Origin: Kitasatospora sp. A2-31
Lineage (GTDB): Bacteria; Actinomycetota; Actinomycetes; Streptomycetales; Streptomycetaceae
Reading direction: 5' to 3'
Assembly (NCBI RefSeq): GCF_022288725.1
Contig: NZ_JAKNTA010000002.1
Span: forward strand, 62,924-126,923
DNA: 64,000 bases
Both the position numbers and the translations under genes were made by a program. Positions 28,433 to 37,574 of the stretch are shown here, piece by piece. The first letter of the stretch is position 1, and every line of letters begins with the position of its first letter. Below the pieces are notes generated by a model, which saw only the letters and a program-made list of their open reading frames with translations, had not been told where the DNA came from and searched no databases.

Positions 28433-29413
28433 ATGCCCTACCACCACGTGGACAGCTCCGCCGTCGAACCGGGGCACCGCTTCGAGTGGTGGTGCGAGAT
28501 GGTCGCCCGGGACGTCGCGCCCACCCGGATCACCACCGAGCACGCCGACGACTTCCCCGCGACCGTCGGCACTCTGGCGCTCGGTCCCGGGCAGCAACTC
28601 ACCACGATGTCCTTCCCGTCCATCCGCTCGGAGCGCACCCCCGCTCTCATCCGGCGCTCCGACCCGGAGGTGTACGAGCTGGCGCTGATCCGGGGCAGTG
28701 CGATGTGGATCGCGCAGGGCGACAACGAGACCCGGATGCGCTCCGGTGACCTCGTGCTGTGGAACACCTCCCGCCCGTTCGACGGCCGAGGGCTGCCTGG
28801 CGGCGTGTCCAGGGCCGTCATCCTGCACCTTCCGGTCGCCGAACTCCCGCTGCACCACCGTCGGTTGGACCGGTTGCTGGCCAGCTCCGCGCCCGCCCGC
28901 GGTGGGGTGGGCGGGGTGCTGGCCGCGTTCCTGCGCGGAGTCGTACGGGAGGCGCCGGCCGTCGCCGAGCACGAGGCCGTCCGGCTCGGCGTCGCGGCGC
29001 GCGAGCTGGCCGTCGCCTACCTCGCGCACCGGCTCGGCATCGAGGACCGGCTGCCGCCGGAGCCGCGCCACCGGATGCTGCTCGTCCGCATCGACGCGTA
29101 CATCGAGGAGAACCTCGGCGACCCGGACCTGTCGCCCGCCGTGATCGCGGCCCGGCACCACATCTCGCTGCGCACCCTGCACGGGCTCTTCCACCGCGAA
29201 CAGCGCGGCGGTGTCGCGGCGGTGGTCCGCCGGCGCCGCCTGGAGCGGTGCCGGGCGGACCTCGCCGACCCGGCTCTCGCGGTGGTGCCGGTGCACGCGA
29301 TCGCGGCGCGGTGGGGCTTCCGCGCCGCTGCCGCCTTCAGCCGGGCCTTCCGCGACGAGTACGGCACCACGGCGAGCGAATTCCGCGCCGCGGCGGGTAT
29401 GGCGGTGCTCTGA
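28433..29413 (+). CDS. AraC-family transcriptional regulator
   Basis: 326 residues from the ATG with CGGGAG eight bases upstream. The N-terminal ~180 residues are a cupin-like ligand-binding domain of the AraC type (SGDLVLWNTSRPFDG). The C-terminal ~105 residues hold the two helix-turn-helix motifs, DPDLSPAVIAARHHISLRTLHGLF and VHAIAARWGFRAAAAFSRAFRDEYGTTASEFR. Target and ligand are unknown. The stop lies inside a 23-bp tandem repeat shared with the convergent inhibitor gene. Confidence 0.92.
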   Translation: MPYHHVDSSAVEPGHRFEWWCEMVARDVAPTRITTEHADDFPATVGTLALGPGQQLTTMSFPSIRSERTPALIRRSDPEVYELALIRGSAMWIAQGDNETRMRSGDLVLWNTSRPFDGRGLPGGVSRAVILHLPVAELPLHHRRLDRLLASSAPARGGVGGVLAAFLRGVVREAPAVAEHEAVRLGVAARELAVAYLAHRLGIEDRLPPEPRHRMLLVRIDAYIEENLGDPDLSPAVIAARHHISLRTLHGLFHREQRGGVAAVVRRRRLERCRADLADPALAVVPVHAIAARWGFRAAAAFSRAFRDEYGTTASEFRAAAGMAVL

Positions 29414-29462
29414 GCCCGGGTATGGCGGTGCTCTGAGCCCGGGTGCGGCGGTGCTACGAGCC
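29395..29462. repeat. 23-bp tandem repeat, two perfect units and one degenerate
   Basis: Units at 29395-29417 and 29418-29440 are identical; 29441-29462 differs at three positions. The first two units each include the AraC C-terminal codons GMAVL and a TGA stop. The third forms the end of the convergent inhibitor gene. Confidence 0.9.
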
Positions 29463-29894
29463 GCAGCGGACGTCGACCGCGCTGAGCCGGTCGTTGCGCG
29501 CGGAGTCGAGGTTGCCCTGCCACCAGCGCGCGACGGTGCCCATGTACCCGGAGGGGGCGGAGCCGGCGTAGAGCTCGGCGGGGCCGCCGCCCCGGTTCCA
29601 GACCGAGCTGGCGCGGTCGTCGAACCAGCCCGGGACGATGTTCAGCCCGCAGTAGGGCACGATCCAGATCCAGCCTCCGGCGTTGGCGTTCTGCCAGAAA
29701 CAGGTCTGGCCGTCCTTGCAGAGGTCCCAGGCCGAGTTGAGGGCGTCCGGTCCGGTGAACCGGTACAGCCCCTGCTCCCCGGCGACCGCGGTGACGGTCG
29801 TCTCGGCGCTCGCGGACGGAGCGGCGGCGAGCGCCGAGGCGCCGGCCAGGACGGCGACGGCCGCGGCGGCGAGCCTGGTGCGGATGTGCGACAT
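29454..29894 (-). CDS. Secreted peptidase inhibitor I36 family protein
   Basis: 146 residues, ATG with GGGAGGG upstream. Residues 1-30 are a clear signal peptide (LAAAAVAVLAGASALAAAPSASA). The mature part has CKDGQTCFWQNANAGGW, the crystallin-like CxYxxxxxGG pattern of the Streptomyces metalloproteinase inhibitor (SMPI, family I36), and four Cys that could make two disulfides. It is predicted to be an extracellular protease inhibitor or a beta/gamma-crystallin-like protein of other function. It is convergent with the AraC gene. Confidence 0.88.
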   Translation of the reverse strand: MSHIRTRLAAAAVAVLAGASALAAAPSASAETTVTAVAGEQGLYRFTGPDALNSAWDLCKDGQTCFWQNANAGGWIWIVPYCGLNIVPGWFDDRASSVWNRGGGPAELYAGSAPSGYMGTVARWWQGNLDSARNDRLSAVDVRCGS

Positions 29895-30131
29895 GGGGTA
29901 TCCCTCCCGGGATCGGTGGTGGGCGCCGGTGCGGCGCCCACCACCAACCCTGCTGCAGCGGGCGGCAGCAGTCGTTGGCCCTCCGCGCAGAGCCCGTTGG
30001 CGCTGAGCGCAGACCGTCGACCGTCGGGTTCCGCCGCAGGTCCGGCGGTCCGGCGAGTCCGCTGAGCCGCGGCCGACCGTGGGTTTTCCCGCAGGGAGCG
30101 GTGGCCTCGACCCCGGACGGACCCGCGGGGT

Positions 30132-30923
30132 TCAGAACTCCGAGTTGGCGAACCAGCGGGCCAGCAGCTCCTGGTCCCCTGTGCGTTCGAAGGATTCCGC
30201 GTTTAGGGGAAGGCGGCCGTAGACGAGCAGCAGCAGGTCGGCCGCGGCGCCCCGGACGGTCGCATCGGCGGCGTCCGCCCGCCCGCCGTCGGGGTCGAGC
30301 CCGAAGCCGTCGGGACCGAGCCGGACCAGCCAGTCGCCGCCCCCCTCGACGGTGCGGAACCGAATGGTCTCGCCGTTGCCGCGGAGGTTGGCCACCTTGG
30401 GGGCGAAGGACGCGGCGAACGGCAGGTTCACCAGGAACTCGTCCACGCCGTCGACCGCGAGCGCGCGGTCGATCACGGGGCGGATCCCCAGCGCCAGCTC
30501 TGCGTCGACCCGGTGCACCAGGGTCTCGAACAGCATCCGGCGCGCCCAGAACCGGGCGTGGGGATCGGCGCCCCACGCCCACATCGGGGTGTCCGGGTCG
30601 GTGGCCGTGAACGCGCCCGCCGCCTCGGTCGCGCTGTCGGCGAGCCAGTCGGCCCAGCCGTCCTCCCCCGTCGGCAGCCGCAGGTCGACGTCGCGGCTCC
30701 GCGGGGGCTCCTGGATGCGCCCGCGCAGCAGGACGGAGAACCAGCGCTGCACGCTGCCGGCATGCCGGACCAGATCGGCCAGCGACCAGCCCGGGCAGCC
30801 GGGTACCGCGGTCGCCGGGTCGGCGCCCCTGACCACCGCCACGAACCGGGCGGTCTCGGTCGCGACGGCGGCGCGGTGGTCGACCGGTGACGTGCCGCGG
30901 GCGGGACGGTCGGAGTTGCTCAC
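30132..30923 (-). CDS. Maleylpyruvate isomerase family mycothiol-dependent enzyme
   Basis: 263 residues from GTG. The N-terminal domain is DinB/MDMPI-like, with VPGCPGWSLADLVRHAG (metal His) and ETLVHRVDAELALG (second His and Asp). The C-terminal domain ends with TVRGAAADLLLLVYGRLPL, typical of this family. Members use mycothiol for isomerase or S-transferase reactions; the substrate is unknown. It lies behind a promoter with a palindrome between the -35 and -10. Confidence 0.92.
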   Translation of the reverse strand: MSNSDRPARGTSPVDHRAAVATETARFVAVVRGADPATAVPGCPGWSLADLVRHAGSVQRWFSVLLRGRIQEPPRSRDVDLRLPTGEDGWADWLADSATEAAGAFTATDPDTPMWAWGADPHARFWARRMLFETLVHRVDAELALGIRPVIDRALAVDGVDEFLVNLPFAASFAPKVANLRGNGETIRFRTVEGGGDWLVRLGPDGFGLDPDGGRADAADATVRGAAADLLLLVYGRLPLNAESFERTGDQELLARWFANSEF

Positions 30924-30976
30924 CGTGAGATACCTTTCGAGAGGTTGATGGTCGGGGACCTCAAGTAATGCGTTCG

Positions 30977-31006
30977 ACGGTAAGTCTCAATGATTGAGAG
31001 TGTCAA
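30977..31006 (-). promoter_or_regulatory. Promoter of the maleylpyruvate isomerase family gene with operator in the spacer
   Basis: On the minus strand TTGACA (31001-31006) and TACCGT (30977-30982) are 18 bases apart. The perfect palindrome TCTCAAT-G-ATTGAGA (30985-30999) fills the spacer. A repressor there would block polymerase; MerR-type activators also bind in stretched spacers. The regulator is unknown; the adjacent LuxR gene reads away from the spacer's other side. Confidence 0.7.
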
Positions 31007-31044
31007 CTAATCGCCCCCGGGCCCCCGGGGACGGCCGAGGGCGC

Positions 31045-33351
31045 TCAGCCGGCGGGCGGTGCGGCCGGGCGCCGTTCGGTCACCCAGGCGGCGATCTGCG
31101 CGCGCGAGGTGAAGCCCAGTCTGGTGAGGATGTGCTCCACGTGGGTCTCGGCGGTGCGGCGGGAAAGGACCAGCCGGGCCGCGATCTCCTGGTTGGTCAG
31201 ACCCAGCGTGACCAGCTCGGCGACCTCCCACTGCCGCTTGGTGAGCGGCGACCGGTCCGCCGCCGCCCTCGACGCCGTCGGGGGCTGCGCCGACTCCTCC
31301 AGCGCGAGGGCGACCGCGGCGCGGACCGGCATCTCCCTGCCCGCCCGAACGGCCCGGTCGAAGGCCGCCTCGCCGAGCGCCGCCCGGGCCCGGGGCAGAT
31401 AGTCGCGCCGCGGCCGGAAGACGGGGAAGTACGACTCGGGCCCGGCCCCGATGCCGCGCCAGAGCCCCTCCGCCGCGCCGGCCAGCGCGGCCGCCCGGTC
31501 GTGCTCCGCCCGGCTTCCGGCGAGCGCGGCGAGCGTCTCCAGGGCGAAGGCCAGGCCCGGCCGGCTGTCGAGCCGCCGGTGGCAGCGCAGCGCCTCGCGG
31601 GCGGCCGCCTCGGCCTGCTCCGGCCGGCCGCCCGCGGCTTCGACATGGGCGATCAGGGTCAGGCCGAGCGCCCGCCACCACACCTCGCCGCGCCGTGACA
31701 GCCAGGCGACGCACTCGTCCAGCACGCGCCGGGCCCTTGCGAGGTCGCCGGCGAGGATCAGCGCCACGGCCAGGAAGAGCCCGGTGTTCACCTCGTGCTG
31801 CCAGGCCCGTGCGGCGCGCATCCGGTTCAACGCCTCACCGAGCAGGGCGGCCGCCCGGTGCGCATCGCCCTCCAACAGGGCGGCCATCCCCGGCAGGTGC
31901 GCGGTGTAGGCGATCTCGGCCCGGTCGCCGAGCTGGACCGCGGACCGGGCCGCCTCCGTGAGCAGGCGCAGGGCCGGTGGGACGTCACCCTGCCAGATGG
32001 CGTACGACCCGGACAGCCGCAGGCCGGCCACCCTCTCGCGACTCGGTCCGGACGAGACCGACAACAGCCGGTCGAGCCAGCGCCGCGCCTCGCTGTGGTG
32101 GCCGCCCATCGCCCAGTACTCGTCCAGCCCGACCGCCAGGCGCAGCCCCGCCGGGGCCTCGCCGGGCTCGTCGGCGCAGAACTCCAGCGCTGCCCGGAGA
32201 TTCGGGTGCTCGACGTCCAGGGTCGCGACCCAGGCGGCCTGGTCCGGGCCCATCCACTCGGCGGCGAACCGGGCGGCCATCCGCTCGTACCAGTCACGGT
32301 GCCGGCGCCTCACCCGCTGCCGGTCGCCCGCGGCGACGAGCAGTTCCTCGCCGTACTCGCGCAGCGTCTCCAGCATCCGGTAGCGGACCCGGCCACGGTG
32401 CTCGTCCCGCACGAGGATCGACTTGTCGACCAGGGAGTCGAGCAGGTGGAGCGCCTCGCCGGGCTCCAGCCCCTCGCCCGAGCAGACGTGCTCGGCCGCG
32501 TCCAGATCGACGCCGCCGTAGAACACCGAGAGCCTGGCCCACAGCAGTCGCTCGGGATCGGCGCACAGGTCGTGGCTCCAGTCGATCAGCGCGCGCAGCG
32601 TCTGCTGCCGCGCGGGCGCGGTCCGGCTGCCGAGGCTGAGCAGCCGGTACCGCTCGTCGAGCCGGGCCTCGATCTGCTCGACGGTCAGGCTGCGCAGCCG
32701 GGCCGCCGCCAGCTCGACGGCGAGCGGGATGCCCTCCAGGCGGCGGCAGAGCCGGGCGACCGCGGCGGGGTCGGCGGTCTCCGGGGTGAAACCGGGCAGT
32801 ACCGCGGCGGCCCGGTCGAAGAACAGGCGGGCGGCGTCGGACCCCGCGACGGAGCCGGGATCCGTCGTCCCGGGCACCGGCAGCGGCGGTACCGGCAACA
32901 GGACCTCCCCGGCGACTCCCAGCGACTGCCGCGAGGTGGCGAGCACCCGCAGCTCCGGGCAGCCGCGCAGCAGCCGGTCCACCAGGGCGGCGCAGGCGCC
33001 GACCAGGTGCTCGCAGTTGTCCAGCAGCAACAGCAGCCGGCGATCACGGAGCCACGTCTCGACGGTCGCCGGCGCGGGCTGCGCGGTCGCGCTGCGCAGG
33101 CCCAGCGTGTCGGCCACCGTCTGTGCCAGCAGCGCCGGGTCGCGCAGCTCCCCGAGCTCGACCAGCCAGACACCGTCCCGGTGGACGCGGCGCAGCTCGC
33201 CCGCGACCCGGAGCGCCAGCCGGGTCTTGCCCACTCCGCCGGGCCCGGTCAGCGTGACCAGCCGGGAGTCCGACAGCAGCCGCTTCACCTCGGCCACCTC
33301 GTGCCGGCGGCCGACGAAACCGGTCACCTCGGCGGGCAGCCTGCCGATCAT
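31045..33351 (-). CDS. Large ATPase-LuxR transcriptional regulator
   Basis: 768 residues. An NB-ARC/AAA-type ATPase sits at the N-terminus, with Walker A GPGGVGKT (about 36-43), Walker B LLLLLDNCEH and ATSRQSLG. Then comes a winged-helix-like segment, a long helical TPR-like region (about 380-680) and a C-terminal LuxR helix-turn-helix: LTKRQWEVAELVTLGLTNQEIAARL...TAETHVEHIL. This is the layout of LuxR/MalT-like STAND regulators common in streptomycetes. No SD precedes the ATG; TAGACT lies seven bases upstream, so the mRNA may be leaderless. The signal is unknown. Confidence 0.94.
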   Translation of the reverse strand: MIGRLPAEVTGFVGRRHEVAEVKRLLSDSRLVTLTGPGGVGKTRLALRVAGELRRVHRDGVWLVELGELRDPALLAQTVADTLGLRSATAQPAPATVETWLRDRRLLLLLDNCEHLVGACAALVDRLLRGCPELRVLATSRQSLGVAGEVLLPVPPLPVPGTTDPGSVAGSDAARLFFDRAAAVLPGFTPETADPAAVARLCRRLEGIPLAVELAAARLRSLTVEQIEARLDERYRLLSLGSRTAPARQQTLRALIDWSHDLCADPERLLWARLSVFYGGVDLDAAEHVCSGEGLEPGEALHLLDSLVDKSILVRDEHRGRVRYRMLETLREYGEELLVAAGDRQRVRRRHRDWYERMAARFAAEWMGPDQAAWVATLDVEHPNLRAALEFCADEPGEAPAGLRLAVGLDEYWAMGGHHSEARRWLDRLLSVSSGPSRERVAGLRLSGSYAIWQGDVPPALRLLTEAARSAVQLGDRAEIAYTAHLPGMAALLEGDAHRAAALLGEALNRMRAARAWQHEVNTGLFLAVALILAGDLARARRVLDECVAWLSRRGEVWWRALGLTLIAHVEAAGGRPEQAEAAAREALRCHRRLDSRPGLAFALETLAALAGSRAEHDRAAALAGAAEGLWRGIGAGPESYFPVFRPRRDYLPRARAALGEAAFDRAVRAGREMPVRAAVALALEESAQPPTASRAAADRSPLTKRQWEVAELVTLGLTNQEIAARLVLSRRTAETHVEHILTRLGFTSRAQIAAWVTERRPAAPPAG

Positions 33352-33581
33352 GTCTTGAGTCTAGGGCCTCTCTTTCGGCTCTCGCCGGGCGGGCGACGAG
33401 ATCCGAAAGAGCGGCCCGAGGCCGCGGTCCCGTGGTCGCGCCGGGCCGCCGCTCTCCTCGCCCGGGGGTACGGGTGGTGCACTTCGGTATCCGTGTACGT
33501 ACTTCCCCCGATCCGGTGCGGCCGGGGGCACGGGCAGCCTGAGTCGTGGCACAGCGGCACGATCCGACACCCGGGAAGGCC

Positions 33582-33971
33582 ATGACAGTCACGATCATCA
33601 CCGACACCGTCGAGTCCCTGAGCGCGGTCCGACGCGACCTCGCCGACCGGTTGGACGCATGGGAGCTTCCCGGGCTGGTGGACGACGCCGTCCTGATCCT
33701 CTGCGAACTCGCGACCAACGCCCTCACGCACGGCGCGGGACCCGTCTGGTACCGCGTTCGCCGCACCATGGATCCGGCGGGTGGGGCGACGGTCCGCCTG
33801 GAGGTCGGAGACCAAGGCCCGGGGTGCCCGGACGGCTCGCTCCAGGGAGTGCCGGCGCCGACCGACGCCTGCCACGGCCGGGGGCTGCACATCGTCGCCT
33901 CGCTGGCCGCGGCATGGGGAACCGCCGTCCTGCCGCACGGCCACCTGGTCTGGGCCGAGCTCGCCGGATGA
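33582..33971 (+). CDS. Anti-sigma-type ATP-binding protein (HATPase_c)
   Basis: 129 residues from ATG 33582; a GTG at 33546 would add 12 residues but has no SD. It is a GHKL fold of the SpoIIAB/RsbW-like group: N box ELATNALTHGAG, G1 box VGDQGPGCPD and G2 box GRGLHIVASLA. Such stand-alone ATPases are abundant in streptomycetes and act as kinases of anti-anti-sigma factors. Its cognate partner is not adjacent. It is divergent from the LuxR gene. Confidence 0.88.
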   Translation: MTVTIITDTVESLSAVRRDLADRLDAWELPGLVDDAVLILCELATNALTHGAGPVWYRVRRTMDPAGGATVRLEVGDQGPGCPDGSLQGVPAPTDACHGRGLHIVASLAAAWGTAVLPHGHLVWAELAG

Positions 33972-34101
33972 GACGGCCGGGGGAGCGGGAGGGCCGCCGG
34001 GCCCCGGGCCCGGGCGGCGCGGAGCGTGCTCGCGGGAGGCGGCGGCCTCCGCCCGCGGCGTCGGCAGGTCCACGTCGAGGAACGGCAGCACCCAGCGGTC
34101 C

Positions 34102-34131
34102 GGCGGTCCGATCGGGCCTGATCGGACCGCC
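34102..34131. terminator. Terminator between converging ATPase and SGNH hydrolase genes
   Basis: GGCGGTCCGATC pairs perfectly with 34120-34131 around GGGCCT. It lies 11 bases past the SGNH gene stop on the minus strand and can serve both genes. Confidence 0.85.
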
Positions 34132-34142
34132 GCCCTGGAGGG

Positions 34143-35411
34143 TCACCGCAGGCTGTCGAGGTCGATGCTGTCGGCCACGGCCCGGTAACCGCGCGGGCCG
34201 GGGTGGAGGTGGTCCCCGCAGTGGTAGCCGTCCGGGATGCTGCCGGTGCCCGCCGGGTCGACGGCCCGCTCGAAGTCGGCCACCGCGTCGTACTCCCCGG
34301 AGGTACGGATCCACTCGTTCAGGTCGCGGCGCAGCCGGTCGGTCTCCGGCGTCCAGAAGGGAGCGCCGCCGAAGGGCATCAGGGTGGCGCCGACGGCCTT
34401 GACCCCGCGGGCGTGGGCGGCGCGGATGAGGGTGCGGTGGGCGTCGATCAGTCGCTGGAGGGTGACGGGTGGGTCGTCGCGGTCCACGCCGCAGATCTGG
34501 TCGCCGGTGCGGAGGATGTCGTTCATGCCGTGGGAGACGATCACGGTGCCGACGTTCGGCCGGTCGAGCACGTCGCGCTCGAACCGGGACAGTGCGCTGT
34601 CGCCGGCGCACGCGGAGTCGGCGAGCATCTTGTTCGAACCGATGCCGGCGTTGAGCACGGGAAGCGGCCGGCCGGCGGCGACGAGCCGTTCGGCGAGGAG
34701 GTCGGGGTAGCGGTCGTCCCCGTCGACGGTGGCGCCGAAGCCGTCCGTGGTGGACTCGCCGAAGGCCACCACCGCCCTGCCCGCTCGCGGCCCGCCGCCG
34801 ACCTCGACACCGCTGAGGTAGTACCAGGACCCGTAGCCCGGGCGGACGGCGTCGCCGAACGCCGTCGCGGCGGCGTCGCCGCGGTGGTCGCCGCCGGCCC
34901 GGTAGGTGGTGGTCATGGAGAGCTGGTGATGGGTGGCCGGGCCGGTCGGGCCGTCGAAGTAGAGCGTCAGCGCCACCCGGTCGCGGGCCGTCACCGGGAG
35001 GCTCACCGGGTCACTGAGGACTTCGCCGCCGGCGGGGACGACGACGGACTCCCGGTGGCCGAACGGCACCGGCCGTAGCGTCCCGGGCACGACGGCCGCC
35101 CCGTCGGTGGCCCGGCCGACGCTGGCTCCGGTCAACCGCAGGGGAGCCGCGCCGTAGGCGTTGGACAGCCTGAAGCGGACGGCCGTGCCGCCCGCGCCGA
35201 GCCGCACCACCTGGCGCACCGACTGGTGGTCGAAGCCCTGCACGGCCCAGGTCGCGAACCAGGGCGCGCCGGAGGGGCGCATCATCGGCGCGGACCACGC
35301 GGCCGACCAGTGCCGTGCGTGCGCCGGGCCGGCCGAGGCGGGAGCGGTGGTCGCGGCGATCGACAGGGCGGTCAGCGCGGCGACGGTGGCGGCGCGAGTG
35401 AGCGAGGTCAT
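34143..35411 (-). CDS. Secreted SGNH/GDSL hydrolase
   Basis: 422 residues, ATG with GAGGAAGG upstream. A signal peptide spans about 1-27 (ending APASAG). A ~170-residue beta-rich N-terminal domain (HWSAAWSAPM...) precedes the hydrolase part: AVVAFGESTTDG with GES in place of GDS, the Gly/Asn blocks (NAGIGSNK, GMND), and the catalytic pair in CGDHLHPGPRGY. Such enzymes deacylate or hydrolyse esters of extracellular carbohydrates or lipids. It is monocistronic. Confidence 0.93.
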   Translation of the reverse strand: MTSLTRAATVAALTALSIAATTAPASAGPAHARHWSAAWSAPMMRPSGAPWFATWAVQGFDHQSVRQVVRLGAGGTAVRFRLSNAYGAAPLRLTGASVGRATDGAAVVPGTLRPVPFGHRESVVVPAGGEVLSDPVSLPVTARDRVALTLYFDGPTGPATHHQLSMTTTYRAGGDHRGDAAATAFGDAVRPGYGSWYYLSGVEVGGGPRAGRAVVAFGESTTDGFGATVDGDDRYPDLLAERLVAAGRPLPVLNAGIGSNKMLADSACAGDSALSRFERDVLDRPNVGTVIVSHGMNDILRTGDQICGVDRDDPPVTLQRLIDAHRTLIRAAHARGVKAVGATLMPFGGAPFWTPETDRLRRDLNEWIRTSGEYDAVADFERAVDPAGTGSIPDGYHCGDHLHPGPRGYRAVADSIDLDSLR

Positions 35412-35596
35412 GATGGCCTTCCTCGGGGCGGCGGTCGGTAGGGGCGACGATCGGGCGGGCCGGGTGCGGCGGCGACTCGCGCCGCCGGGGTCTCTCCCGT
35501 CCGCTCATGACCCTGACCCCGCGCGGCGCGGGAATGTGACACGCAGGCAGTCCGTCCGGCCGGTTCGCCCGGGCGGGGGGCTCGGCCGTGTCCGAG

Positions 35597-37132
35597 CTAC
35601 TCGACGGGGCGAAAGCTGCCGGGGTGGCGGTCGGCGGCCGGGCCGTGCCCCGGTGCGGTGGCGTCGAGCTCGTCGAGCATCTCCCGGGTGAAGCCGAACC
35701 AGTAGGTGGCCATGAGACCGGTGGTGTAGCCGGTCGCCAGGCCGGCGGCGTAGACGGCTGCGCCGACCGCGAAGCCGCGCGAGCCGGTCAGCAGGGGGAA
35801 GAGCGCCCAGCCGGACGGGCCGATCGCGGTCGAGCCGACGGTGGCCCCGAGCTGGCCCAGCAGGCCGACGACCGCTCCGCCGCAGGCGCCGCCGAGACAG
35901 GCCGTGACGAACGGGCGCCCGAGGGGGAGCGAGACCCCGTAGATCAGCGGTTCGCCGATGCCGAGGAACCCCGCGGGGAGCGCGGACCTGATGGTCGCCC
36001 TGATCGAGGCGTTGCCGCGCAGCCGGAGGTAGACGGCGACGGCGCAGCCCACCTGCCCGGCCCCGGCCATGGCGAGGATCGGCAGCAGCGCGGTGGAGCC
36101 CTGCTGCTGGATCAGGGTGGTGTGGATCGGGATCAGCGCCTGGTGCAGACCGAGCATGACCAGCGGGAGGAACAGCCCCCCGAGGACCAGCCCGGCGAGG
36201 GCGCCGCCGTGGGAGAGCAGCCAGGTGGCGAACTCGCCGATCGCCGAGGCGACCTCGCCCGCCGCGAACATCAGGCCGAACAGGGTGACCAGGCCGGTGA
36301 CGAGCACGGTGACCGTGGGAGTGAGCAGGACGTCGAGGGCGTCGGGCATCACCCGTCGGGTCCACCGTTCGACCTGGACCGCGAGCAGTGCGGCGGCGAG
36401 TGCGCCGATCACCCCGCCCTGGCCCGGCGCGAGGTGGTGGCCGAGGACCTCGACCTTGGCGACCCCCGCGTAGACGATCACACTGGCCACGGCGCCACCC
36501 AGGACGGGCGTGCCGCCGAACTCCTTGGCCGTGTGGTAGCCGACGAAGACGGCGAGCAGGGACATGAACGCCGCGGAGATCGCGGTGAGGGCGGGCACCA
36601 GCCCGGGGGCCCAACCGAGGTTGCCGAGCGCGCCGTTGAGAGCGGCCACGATTCCGCACCCGATCAGTGCGGGGATGAGCGGCACGAAGACGTTGGAGAT
36701 CCGGCGGAGCACGAGCTTGACCGGGGTCGCGTTCCTGGCCCTGGCCTGCGCCTTGATCGCCGCGCCGCGCCGGGCCAGGTCCTCGGCTCCGACCGCGGCA
36801 CCGGCGGCAGGGCCGAACCGGGCCGCGAGGGTCTCCCGAGCGGCGCCGTCGTCCTGCTGGTCCCCCCGCTCCGGCGGCCCGTCGAGGAGCGCCCGGAACT
36901 CGGTGGTCACCCGGGCGACGACGCCCGGGCCGAGGACGATCTGACAGGTGTCGTCGTCGACGACGCCCAGGACGGCGGGAAGCGCGCGGAGCCGTTCCTC
37001 GTCCACCCGGGACCGGTGGTGGACGCCGAGCCGCAGCCGGGTCATACAGTGGGCGACGGAGTGGACGTTGGCGGGGCCCCCGACGAGCGGGAGGATGGCT
37101 TCGGCGGTGGCACGGTGTTCGTCGTCGGGCAT
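35597..37132 (-). CDS. PTS sugar transporter subunit EIIBC
   Basis: 511 residues from the ATG with GGAAGG seven bases upstream. EIIB lies at the N-terminus (about 1-75) with the phosphocysteine in VHSVAHCMTRLRL (Cys29), then a ~40-residue linker and EIIC with about ten helices (IPALIGCGIVAALNG, GIGEPLIYGVSLPLGRPF). The sequence resembles the sucrose/trehalose/N-acetylmuramate type of the glucose superfamily; which sugar is not clear. It needs a separate EIIA. An A/T-rich palindrome lies about 250 bp upstream. Confidence 0.94.
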   Translation of the reverse strand: MPDDEHRATAEAILPLVGGPANVHSVAHCMTRLRLGVHHRSRVDEERLRALPAVLGVVDDDTCQIVLGPGVVARVTTEFRALLDGPPERGDQQDDGAARETLAARFGPAAGAAVGAEDLARRGAAIKAQARARNATPVKLVLRRISNVFVPLIPALIGCGIVAALNGALGNLGWAPGLVPALTAISAAFMSLLAVFVGYHTAKEFGGTPVLGGAVASVIVYAGVAKVEVLGHHLAPGQGGVIGALAAALLAVQVERWTRRVMPDALDVLLTPTVTVLVTGLVTLFGLMFAAGEVASAIGEFATWLLSHGGALAGLVLGGLFLPLVMLGLHQALIPIHTTLIQQQGSTALLPILAMAGAGQVGCAVAVYLRLRGNASIRATIRSALPAGFLGIGEPLIYGVSLPLGRPFVTACLGGACGGAVVGLLGQLGATVGSTAIGPSGWALFPLLTGSRGFAVGAAVYAAGLATGYTTGLMATYWFGFTREMLDELDATAPGHGPAADRHPGSFRPVE

Positions 37133-37574
37133 GACGGGCCTTCCGTGGCTCGGTGCGGAACGTCGGAGCTGCCGGGGCGCGTCGCGCGGGCGACCGCCGG
37201 TGCGGTTGGAGCGGCGCGGCGGCGGTCGGCGCGTGAGCGAGCCGAGGACCACCAGGATGGCGCGCCCGGCCCCGCGGGCGTCGCGGGCAGCCTCCGAGCC
37301 ACGGTCGTGTCGCTCCGGGTCGTACGCCAGGCCGGGCCACGAGGATCGGAACGGGCGGAAGTTCGGCGCCGCCGACTATTGGTAGGTAACTTTACTATCC
37401 ATTAGGCTGTCGGTCGGCGGCTCGGCGCGGCGCCCGGTCCGACGGGGGCGTGACGCGCTCAGTGAGAGCTCTGACCCGGCCGCTGCGGTGGTGCTGTCGC
37501 CGCGTACCCGGTGAGTTCGTGTGCTGTGAACCGGGGTCCAGCTCTCGCCGTCTCTCGAGTCATGGAGTCCAGGG
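37133..37574. other. Divergent region between PTS and metallophosphoesterase genes
   Basis: About 440 bases. It contains an A/T-rich palindrome at 37381-37400 that stands out from the GC-rich surroundings. The remaining sequence holds no convincing ORF. Confidence 0.6.
37381..37400. promoter_or_regulatory. ROK-type operator candidate
   Basis: GGTAGGTAACTTTACTATCC is an imperfect palindrome around AACTTT. Read on the other strand it gives TAGTAAAGTTACCTA, similar in style to the A/T-core sites of ROK-family sugar repressors. It is the only A/T-rich element in this divergent region, which fits control of the PTS gene. Confidence 0.5.

Noticed and set aside
37500..37574. PHO-box-like sequence before the metallophosphoesterase gene
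   Set aside because: Only one partial GTTCAC is present; the required direct repeat of GTTCACC is missing.
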